Shown: piece after piece, positions 1 to 5,063 of the stretch
How positions within the stretch are numbered: position 1 is the first letter of the stretch
Layout: each line of letters begins with the position of its first letter
DNA from: CAYUYM01 sp964449305
GTDB lineage: Bacteria; Bacteroidota; Ignavibacteria; SZUA-365; CAYQST01
Assembly: GCA_964449305.1 (NCBI GenBank)
Contig: CAYUYM010000225.1
Span: 1-5,241, forward strand
Length of the DNA: 5,241 nucleotides
Direction: 5' to 3'
Notes under the pieces: model-generated
Seen by the model: the letters and a program-made list of their open reading frames with translations, nothing else
What the model was told of the DNA's origin: nothing
The model's database searches: none
Position numbers and translations under genes: made by a program

Positions 1-153
1 CTCGGCCATGTCGCCATCGTCGATGGCCTCCACCACCTCGTACGCCTCCTCGATGGTGTGTCCCTTGATGGAATCGTGTGTCTGTTCGCGGTCCCACGGG
101 CATTCCTGCCGCAGGCGCTTCATGATGGAAAGGAGTTCGGGGAAGGAGGACAT
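1..153 (-). CDS. mazG: MazG-family nucleoside triphosphate pyrophosphohydrolase, N-terminal part (cut by window edge)
   Basis: Only the first 51 codons are present, from ATG at 153-151; the gene runs off the left edge. MazG hydrolyses NTPs and dNTPs to NMP and pyrophosphate in the cytoplasm, clearing damaged or non-canonical nucleotides. The visible part carries the family signature: an N-terminal helix (FPELLSIMKRLR, 4-15), then ECPWDREQTH (17-26), then TIEEAYEVVEAIDDGD (33-48). Within the last, E35, E36 and E39 are the first half of the Mg-binding EExxE motif; the second half (ExxD) lies outside the window. The ATG is chosen because the conserved N-terminus follows at normal family spacing and no upstream in-frame start is seen. 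M11 is a less likely alternative. No Shine-Dalgarno sequence precedes it; three TTCATNN heptamers do. It is divergent from ftsX. Family assignment is firm from the CPWD-QTH and EExYE motifs. Full MazG versus a shorter MazG-like protein cannot be decided. Confidence 0.93.
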   Translation of the reverse strand, partial: MSSFPELLSIMKRLRQECPWDREQTHDSIKGHTIEEAYEVVEAIDDGDMAE

Positions 154-163
154 GGGGTGTTGC

Positions 164-184
164 GAATGAAGGATGAAAAATGAA
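164..184 (-). repeat. Three tandem degenerate heptamers in the mazG leader
   Basis: On the plus strand the units are GAATGAA (164-170), GGATGAA (171-177) and AAATGAA (178-184), exactly in 7-bp phase. On the mazG coding strand they read TTCATNN, ending 10 bp before the start codon. They share their core with the blocks before ftsX and udk. Confidence 0.8.
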
Positions 185-329
185 GACGTGTCGAGCTGGA
201 ACTGGTCGGGGGGGTGGGGGAATCAACGCGTGGGAAGTTACGAATTCCGGTGGGATTTCCGCCGCCGCCCACTTCTCATCACTCACGTTCACCCACCTCG
301 TTCATCCTCTGTCCCGCCACAATCCTCCG

Positions 330-385
330 TTTCCATTTTCCATTTGCGGCTCTGCCGATTCGTGATCCGTAATTCGTAATTTGCA
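330..385 (+). repeat. Eight in-phase heptamers in the ftsX leader
   Basis: The block divides into eight consecutive 7-bp units. The first two are identical (TTTCCAT at 330-336 and 337-343). Two degenerate units follow (344-357). Then come ATTCGTG (358-364), ATCCGTA (365-371), ATTCGTA (372-378) and ATTTGCA (379-385). The block ends three bases before the ftsX ATG. It is clearly AT-richer than the surrounding genes, and since 7 is not a multiple of 3 the pattern is not a coding repeat. Confidence 0.85.
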
Positions 386-388
386 TCA

Positions 389-1270
389 ATGAACTTCTCC
401 TACATATTCACCGAGTCCCTCAACGGGTTGAAACGGAACCGTTCGGCGACGATGATCACGGTGTTCGCGGTGGGGACGGCCCTGCTGCTGCTGGGGTTCT
501 TCATGCTCATCACGCTGAACTTTTCGCTGCTCGCTGGCTCACTGCGCAGCCGTGTGGAGATCGAGGTGTTCCTGAAGGAGGAGGAAAGCGCCGGCCGGCA
601 CGAGGCAATCGGCACCGCCATCAAGCGCCTGCGTGGCGTGTCGGATGCAGGCTACATCTCCAAGGAGGAGGCGGCACGTATCTTCCAGAAGGAGATAGGT
701 GAGGATTTCTCCGGCATCCTCGAGGCAAACCCCCTGCCCGCGTCCTACCGCCTGTCCCTCGCCGAGGGCTGGAACAATCCGGACAGCGTGCAGGTGATCG
801 TGACTGCCGCAAAGAAGATCGACGGTGTCGAGAGCGTCATCTACCGAAAGGAGTTCCTCACCATCGTGGACCGCCGTGCAAAGGCGTTCAACCTCGCGTC
901 CATCTTCATCGGTCTCGTCCTCGCCCTGTCGGCGGTGACGCTCGTCGCCAACACCATCCGACTCGCCATCCACGCCCGGCGCGAGACAATCCGCACGATG
1001 AAGCTCGTCGGCGCGGGATCATGGTTCATTCGCATGCCCTTCCTGCTGGAGGGCAGCGTGCAGGGAATGATCGGCGGCATCCTCGCCGCCGCCCTCATCT
1101 TCGTCACCTTCACCTTTTTCCTGCTGCCGATCTCGGAGGATCTCATGATCACCATCGACATCAGCGCGGGCTTCTACTTCATGCTCATCGGCATCGGCGC
1201 CCTGCTCGGCCTCATCGGGAGCATGGTGTCCATCGGACGCTTCCTCAAGGAGGCGCTCGTCGAGCGCTGA
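389..1270 (+). CDS. ftsX: Cell division protein FtsX (permease-like, ABC-type)
   Basis: A 293-residue inner-membrane protein that pairs with the ATPase FtsE and relays divisome signals to periplasmic peptidoglycan hydrolases. The topology is that of FtsX: cytoplasmic N-terminus, TM1 about 21-44, a periplasmic domain about 45-168, TM2 about 169-190, TM3 about 222-246 and TM4 about 261-283. Family hallmarks are NPLPASYRL (114-122) in the extracellular domain, RLAIHARRETIRTMKLVGA (191-209) after TM2, and FIRMPFLLEG (213-222). Length is normal. The ATG at 389 gives the expected SxxxxxNGLKRNR start; no Shine-Dalgarno motif precedes it, only AT-rich heptamer repeats. ftsE is not beside it: upstream is divergent mazG and downstream, after 35 bp, a methyltransferase. 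An unlinked ftsE is usual in Bacteroidota-like genomes but not in Proteobacteria or Firmicutes. The gene is intact. Confidence 0.95.
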   Translation: MNFSYIFTESLNGLKRNRSATMITVFAVGTALLLLGFFMLITLNFSLLAGSLRSRVEIEVFLKEEESAGRHEAIGTAIKRLRGVSDAGYISKEEAARIFQKEIGEDFSGILEANPLPASYRLSLAEGWNNPDSVQVIVTAAKKIDGVESVIYRKEFLTIVDRRAKAFNLASIFIGLVLALSAVTLVANTIRLAIHARRETIRTMKLVGAGSWFIRMPFLLEGSVQGMIGGILAAALIFVTFTFFLLPISEDLMITIDISAGFYFMLIGIGALLGLIGSMVSIGRFLKEALVER

Positions 1271-1305
1271 CGCGATCGCTTCACCCCATTCACCGGAACA
1301 CTGCC

Positions 1306-2052
1306 ATGGCTGCACAATCCGCCTCCCACACTCCACATTTCACACCTGGCGGACCCACCCTCTCGCTCGAGCTGCTTGCACACATCCCCCCCGCCATCAC
1401 CGCCGATCCTTCCGCCGTGCTCGTCTTCCACGGTGCGCGTTTCGGTGAGAATGCCATCGCCGTGGCACGCGCCTTCGCCGGCCGCGTCATCGGCACCGAC
1501 CAGGATGCCGAGGCGGTGAGCTATGCCAGGATGCAGCTTGGCACGCCGGGCACACCGGCCAACGTCACGTTTCGCGTGCTCTCCCCCCTGGCCACCGCCA
1601 TGCCGGCGGAGTCGTGCAATGTCGTGTTCCTCGAGGGCATCATCTCCGAGTTGTCCGCTTCGCGCACACTGGCCGAGGCCGTGCGCATCCTGCGCCCTGG
1701 CGGGATGGTGTGCATCTCGGATTCCATCTGGGTGAAGACACCTGTGCCGACCGCCATCGCAGAACTGTGGGAGACCGCCAACCGCAAGGTCCACACTCTG
1801 GATGATCTCGGAACCCTCGCCGCCTCGCGTGGTCTTGAGCAGGTGGCACAGCGCGATGCGTCCACCGTGCTCGAGGCCTTCTACTCCCAGTTCATCGAGG
1901 ATGTGCGGCACAAGGTGAAGACGCATTTCGAGGGCGAGAAGCACCTCAAGGGACTCATCCGCCACTACAAGCACGAGATCGACATGTACCTCAAGTTCGG
2001 CGGGCGCGACCACATGGGCTACGGAATCAGCGTCTACAGGAAGCCGGATTGA
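1306..2052 (+). CDS. Class I SAM-dependent methyltransferase-like protein
   Basis: A 248-residue soluble protein with a Rossmann-type methyltransferase layout; the substrate is unknown. The SAM-binding motif I region is VLVFHGARFGENAIAVA (38-54), followed by an acidic residue at the end of strand 2 (GTDQDAEAV, D65). A strand-4 segment follows (SCNVVFLEGII, 103-113), and then the post-motif LRPGGMVCISD (129-139). The C-terminal third (about 160-248) has a helix-rich TLDDLGTLAASRGLEQV segment and ends GYGISVYRKP, as in many UbiE-like small-molecule methyltransferases. Motif I is unusual: HGARFG stands where GCGTG or similar is expected. The frame stays open upstream to 1021, but that part overlaps ftsX and is not conserved-looking, so the ATG at 1306 is chosen. 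It lies 35 bp after ftsX on the same strand, so co-transcription is likely. Fold assignment is fairly sure; activity is not. Confidence 0.8.
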   Translation: MAAQSASHTPHFTPGGPTLSLELLAHIPPAITADPSAVLVFHGARFGENAIAVARAFAGRVIGTDQDAEAVSYARMQLGTPGTPANVTFRVLSPLATAMPAESCNVVFLEGIISELSASRTLAEAVRILRPGGMVCISDSIWVKTPVPTAIAELWETANRKVHTLDDLGTLAASRGLEQVAQRDASTVLEAFYSQFIEDVRHKVKTHFEGEKHLKGLIRHYKHEIDMYLKFGGRDHMGYGISVYRKPD

Positions 2053-2115
2053 CGATCACACGCAGCCCGTTCGTCACCCCAGCGAAAGGCTGTCAACCAC
2101 CTGCTCAACCAGCAG
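2050..2115. terminator. Weak hairpins between convergent genes, possible transcription end region
   Basis: The 104-bp convergent spacer (2053-2156) has three small inverted repeats. TGACGA/TCGTCA (2050-2055 and 2071-2076) includes the methyltransferase stop codon. CAGC/GCTG flanks GAAAG near 2080-2093. CTGCT/AGCAG (2101-2105 and 2111-2115) has a 5-base loop. None is followed by a T-tract on either strand, so a classic intrinsic terminator is not shown. The location, at the 3' ends of two facing genes, is the main reason to list it. Confidence 0.25.
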
Positions 2116-2156
2116 CACCGTTTCTGCCAACCGTCCGTGTGGATATCCGGCGACCG

Positions 2157-2786
2157 TCACACCTGCATGCGCTTCTTCAGCTCGCCATCCAGGAAGCCGA
2201 CGATGATCTCGGTGGCGATCTGGTTCTCGCCGCCGTGGGGGACGATGATGTCGGCGTGCTTCTTGCTCGGCGCCACGAACTGTTCGAACATCGGCCGCAC
2301 CGTGGCGTAGTACTGGTCGCGCACGGAGGTGACCGATCGACCGCGCGTCATGATGTCGCGCTCCATGCGGCGCAGGAGCCGGATGTCGGGCTCGGCGTCC
2401 ACGTAAACACGGATGTCCATCTCCTCGCGCAGCGTGGGCTCGGCAAGCACGAGGATGCCCTCCACAATGATGATGGGCAGAGGCTCGAGCACCTTGGTCT
2501 CCGTCAGGCGCCTGTGCGTGGAGAAATCGTAGATCGGTTGCAGGACCTCCTCCCCGTTCTTCAGGGATTGGAGGTGCCGCACGCACAGGGCCGTTTCCAA
2601 TGAGTCCGGATGATCATAGTTGATGTTGGCCGGATTTGGATCGGGCATGAAGGACAGGTCGTAGTAGTAGGCGTCGTGCTGGAACAGCAGCACTGTGCCT
2701 GTCGGGAAATGCCTGATGATGTTGACGGCGAGCGTGGTCTTGCCCGAGCCGCTGCCGCCTGCAATGCCGATGATGATGGGCTTCAT
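2157..2786 (-). CDS. udk: Uridine kinase
   Basis: A 209-residue cytosolic P-loop kinase that phosphorylates uridine and cytidine to UMP and CMP in pyrimidine salvage. The N-terminus is IIIGIAGGSGSGKTT, with the Walker A loop at 10-17 (K16). The nucleoside-binding segment HDAYYYD (37-43) matches the family HDxYYKD-type motif, with Tyr in place of the usual Lys. NYDHPDSLE (56-64), PIYDFSTHRR (84-93) and the IIIVEGILVL strand (105-114) are all standard. The RRMERDIMTRGRS lid segment follows. Length matches bacterial Udk. The ATG at 2786 is chosen because MKPIIIGIAGG starts just before the P-loop; the frame is open 24 codons further up, but that part is the heptamer-repeat leader. No Shine-Dalgarno motif is present. 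It lies 87 bp downstream of rmuC on the same strand and is convergent with the methyltransferase. Phosphoribulokinase is the nearest alternative family, but the HD-YYY-D and YDF motifs favour Udk. Confidence 0.95.
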   Translation of the reverse strand: MKPIIIGIAGGSGSGKTTLAVNIIRHFPTGTVLLFQHDAYYYDLSFMPDPNPANINYDHPDSLETALCVRHLQSLKNGEEVLQPIYDFSTHRRLTETKVLEPLPIIIVEGILVLAEPTLREEMDIRVYVDAEPDIRLLRRMERDIMTRGRSVTSVRDQYYATVRPMFEQFVAPSKKHADIIVPHGGENQIATEIIVGFLDGELKKRMQV

Positions 2787-2789
2787 GGT

Positions 2790-2831
2790 GAATGACGGAT
2801 TCCGGATGACGAATGACGAATTGGCGATGAA
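2790..2831 (-). repeat. Six in-phase heptamers in the udk leader
   Basis: On the plus strand the units begin at 2790, 2797, 2804, 2811, 2818 and 2825. GAATGAC occurs exactly twice (2790-2796 and 2811-2817), GGATGAC once (2804-2810), and the others are degenerate. On the udk coding strand they read as ATTCGTC-type units, ending three bases before the ATG. The core matches the ftsX and mazG leader blocks. Confidence 0.85.
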
Positions 2832-2836
2832 TTGAA

Positions 2837-2878
2837 TTTCCACTCCTCCACGTTTCACGTTCCTCTTTGCACTTCACC
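2837..2878 (+). repeat. Second heptamer block of opposite strand bias, overlapping the rmuC stop
   Basis: The plus strand carries pyrimidine-rich 7-bp units: TTTCCAC (2837-2843), TCCTCCA, CGTTTCA (2851-2857), CGTTCCT, CTTTGCA and CTTCACC. TTTCCAC resembles the TTTCCAT pair before ftsX. The strand bias is opposite to the neighbouring block at 2790-2831, and the last unit covers the rmuC stop codon (2874-2876). The 7-bp phase is looser here than in the other blocks. Confidence 0.55.
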
Positions 2879-4376
2879 CCTCGATCGATCGGAGGGACTC
2901 GTCGATGGGATCGAGAAGCGGGATGTCGGTGTCGGGTGCTGCGCCGAGATCCTTGAAGCGGCGGGTGGTGACAAGCACGCGTCGTTCGAGGCTGCCGGCG
3001 GCATCGTTGTAGGATGCGACGGCCTGCGTCAGGGATAGGCGCAGCCGGATGAAATGCTCCGTGAATTTCATGATGCGTTCGTGGAGTTCCCGACCCAGGC
3101 GGGCGATCTCGCGGGCATTCTGTGTGGTCCGCTCCTGGTTCCATCCATAGGCCACGGCCTTGAGCAGGGCGATGAGCGTGGTGGGTGTGGCGATGAGCAC
3201 CTTCTCGCTCACACCGCGTTCGATGAGCTCGGGACGCTGTTGCAATGCCGCACTGAAGAAGTTCTCGCCGGGCAGGAAGAGCACGACGAATTCCGGTGCC
3301 GCGTCGAATTGCTCCCAGTACTGTTTCCGCGAGAGCTTCGCGATGTGGTCGGCGATCTGCCGGGCGTGCCGCTCCATGTGCTGGGTGCGCTCGGCATCGG
3401 TGGCGGCCTCAAGTGCCTGCAGGTACGCCTCCATGGGCGCCTTGCTGTCGACCGCGATCCTGCGCCCGTTGGGAAGACGGATGGTCATGTCGGGGCGCAG
3501 CACCGTGGCACCGGGGGCGGTCTCCTGCTCCACGAAGTCGCAGTACTCCACCATGCCAGCCATCTCGGTGACGCGGCGGAGTTGGATCTCGCCCCAGCGC
3601 CCGCGCGCAGCGGGCTGCCGCAGGGCCCTGACCAGGTTCCCCGTCTCGATCTCGAGTCGTGTGTTCTGCGCGGTGATGGAGGCGAGATGCTCACGGATGC
3701 TGCCGAAGGCCTGCTGGCGATCGCGCTCGATGTCGTTGATGCGCGTGTCGAGTGTCCCGAGTGATTTCTGCAGGGGTTCGACGAGCGTGCGGATGGCCTC
3801 CTGCCGCTGTGCCAGATCGGCGCCGGCCTCGCTGTGATGGCGCTTCAGCTCGGTGATTGCGAGCTCGAGGAAGGAGGTGCTGTTGTGTTTGAGCGCATCG
3901 CTGGAGAGGGCCTTGAAGGCAACGGAGAGCTGCTCCCGGGCCCCGGTGAGCAGGGCCAGCTTCTCCTCCGCGGCCGAGCGCTCCTCATCGAGGCGCGTGT
4001 GCAGCTCGGCGAGCGTCTCCCTGAGTGACGTGTTCGCTGAAGTCAGGCTCCCGATCCGCCCGTCGCGCTCTTCCAACCCGGACTCGAGCTGCGGGATGCG
4101 CCCGGCAGCCTCGCGCAGCGCAGCCGCTTCGGCCGTGAGTGCGATCGCCGTGTCACGGAGGTCGGTCATCTCCCGCTCACGGTCAGCCAGCGAGTCACGC
4201 AAACCGGCAGCGGTGTGGACCGCCTCGTCGAGCCGGGCCTCGAGTACACGCAGCTCCGCGAGGCGCTCCAACGCGCCCAGCTCGCGTGCCTGCCGGATGC
4301 GGCCGCGCAGCACAAGCGCCACGATGCCGGAACCGGCGGCCATGCCGATGAGAAAGACGACGAGTGATGTGTCCAT
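2874..4376 (-). CDS. rmuC: DNA recombination protein RmuC
   Basis: A 500-residue protein of the RmuC family, which limits recombination between inverted repeats and carries a PD-(D/E)XK nuclease-like core; the biochemical activity is poorly defined. An N-terminal membrane anchor (about 4-24) is followed by a long Ala/Glu/Arg/Leu-rich coiled coil (about 28-155). The RmuC domain runs about 190-475: ALRQPAARGRWGEIQLRRV (251-269), RPDMTIRLPNG (294-304), then AVDSKAPMEAY (308-318), where D310 and K312 fit the DxK of the nuclease fold. FLPGENFFSAAL (367-378), IATPTTLIALLKAVAYGW (395-412) and YNDAAGSLERRV (456-467) complete the signature. Length is usual. The ATG at 4376 gives a membrane segment directly at the N-terminus and lies 6 bp after the stop of the alkylation-repair gene, so the two are co-transcribed and perhaps translationally coupled. 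No Shine-Dalgarno motif is evident. The gene is intact. Confidence 0.95.
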   Translation of the reverse strand: MDTSLVVFLIGMAAGSGIVALVLRGRIRQARELGALERLAELRVLEARLDEAVHTAAGLRDSLADREREMTDLRDTAIALTAEAAALREAAGRIPQLESGLEERDGRIGSLTSANTSLRETLAELHTRLDEERSAAEEKLALLTGAREQLSVAFKALSSDALKHNSTSFLELAITELKRHHSEAGADLAQRQEAIRTLVEPLQKSLGTLDTRINDIERDRQQAFGSIREHLASITAQNTRLEIETGNLVRALRQPAARGRWGEIQLRRVTEMAGMVEYCDFVEQETAPGATVLRPDMTIRLPNGRRIAVDSKAPMEAYLQALEAATDAERTQHMERHARQIADHIAKLSRKQYWEQFDAAPEFVVLFLPGENFFSAALQQRPELIERGVSEKVLIATPTTLIALLKAVAYGWNQERTTQNAREIARLGRELHERIMKFTEHFIRLRLSLTQAVASYNDAAGSLERRVLVTTRRFKDLGAAPDTDIPLLDPIDESLRSIEG

Positions 4377-4382
4377 TCCGCG

Positions 4383-5063
4383 TCAGCAGGAGCCGCGCGG
4401 CGGGCGCGACGAGGTGAGAGCGGTGACGACATCCGGGGCTGTGCAGGAGCTTTGCCCGTAATCCACGTCGATGCGGCCGGTCTTCTCTGCCGCGGCAAGC
4501 ACGCGCTCACGCAGGATTGGATTGCGGGCACCGATGGCGATGAGCGCCAGAATCATTCCCTCCTTCACCCAGTTGCGCTGCTTCTGCACCGTCTTCTCGA
4601 TGCGCGTCACATGCTTGTCGAACCACGAATCCTTTTCCTCCGTGTCCGCCCTGGCATGCGCTGCAAGAAGGATGTATGCGGAGCGTTGGAGGTACTCGTC
4701 CTTCGCATCCATCCATTCCATGATGAAGGCACGCCGCAACGGCGTCGCCGCGATGATGGAGCGGCAATAGTTGTCGGACAGATCCCAGAAATCGAAATCC
4801 GCCGCATGCCGCAACACATCCTCCTTCGTGATCCGCTTCGGGTCGGCGATCATGGTCGCCAGCAGACGTGCATCATGGATGCCTGTGTCCCACAACGCAA
4901 GGGCGAGATCATGATCCCTCCTGATCTTCTTCGCCAGCGCGCGCAGCTTGGTGAGGCCGACGCCCAGGTAGGACTCGACGGGCATGTTGAGCCGCGCCCA
5001 CACCTTGATGGCACGCGGGTCGGAGAGTTCCTTGAGTGTGAGGAGGGTGGTGTCGAGATCCAT
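4383..5063 (-). CDS. DNA alkylation repair protein (AlkD-family, HEAT-like repeats)
   Basis: A 226-residue, mostly helical protein of the AlkC/AlkD-type DNA alkylation repair family (PF08713-like), whose characterised members excise bulky or cationic N3- and N7-alkylpurines. Recognisable segments are VESYLGVGLTKLRALAKKI (29-47), HDLALALWDTGIHDARLLATMI (51-72), FDFWDLSDNYC (90-100) and NWVKEGMILALIAIGARN (164-181). The C-terminal part has RIDVDYGQSSCTAPD (197-211), typical of one subgroup. W93 and D97 have the W-x3-D spacing of the catalytic-cleft pair in characterised AlkD. The third aromatic position of AlkD (a Trp in the last conserved helix) appears here to be Leu172. The frame is open 44 codons upstream to an ATG at 5195, but that extension is low-complexity and unlike the family, so ATG 5063 is preferred. 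rmuC starts 6 bp downstream. Family membership is fairly sure; the precise substrate is not. Confidence 0.85.
   Translation of the reverse strand: MDLDTTLLTLKELSDPRAIKVWARLNMPVESYLGVGLTKLRALAKKIRRDHDLALALWDTGIHDARLLATMIADPKRITKEDVLRHAADFDFWDLSDNYCRSIIAATPLRRAFIMEWMDAKDEYLQRSAYILLAAHARADTEEKDSWFDKHVTRIEKTVQKQRNWVKEGMILALIAIGARNPILRERVLAAAEKTGRIDVDYGQSSCTAPDVVTALTSSRPPRGSC

Larger units (their letters stand above)
154..388. promoter_or_regulatory. Divergent mazG-ftsX intergenic region
   Basis: This 235-bp spacer must hold the promoters of both divergent genes. It contains a 3-unit heptamer block on the mazG side, a G-rich tract (208-220, with a further GGG at 232-234), and an 8-unit heptamer block ending three bases before the ftsX ATG. 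Between about 270 and 330 the plus strand is pyrimidine-rich with a looser 7-bp rhythm. No clear sigma-70 -35/-10 pair was found. A Bacteroidota-type TTTG/TAnnTTTG pair was looked for and only poor matches were found. No protein-coding gene is supported here. Confidence 0.6.

Noticed and set aside
173..379. Open frame of 68 codons (and an overlapping 61-codon one) upstream of ftsX
   Set aside because: It lies in the repeat-filled divergent spacer, has no recognisable motif, and the 7-bp periodicity there is not a coding pattern.
343..383. Bacteroidota-type promoter (TTTG ... TAnnTTTG) directly before ftsX
   Set aside because: The spacing between the two parts is about 30 bp, too long, and the -7-like element ends only 5 bases before the start codon.
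164..385. CRISPR array interpretation of the leader repeats
   Set aside because: Units are 7 bp, degenerate and contiguous, with no spacers and no cas genes nearby.
1021..1305. N-terminal extension of the methyltransferase by 95 codons
   Set aside because: It overlaps ftsX in another frame and is a His/Arg/Pro-rich shadow sequence. The ATG at 1306 gives a normal methyltransferase N-terminus.
2049..2603. Plus-strand open frame of 184 codons across udk
   Set aside because: It is antisense to a clear uridine kinase with all motifs, and has shadow-frame composition typical of GC-rich DNA.
2787..2858. 24-codon N-terminal extension of udk
   Set aside because: It translates the heptamer repeats; the P-loop kinase begins naturally at MKPIIIGIAGG.
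2883..2892. CGATCGATCG palindrome near the rmuC 3' end
   Set aside because: It is inside the coding sequence and explained by Arg-Ser-Ile codons; no partner site was seen.
3054..3837. Two long plus-strand open frames (236 and 225 codons) antisense to rmuC
   Set aside because: The rmuC reading on the minus strand carries the full family signature. These are complementary shadows.
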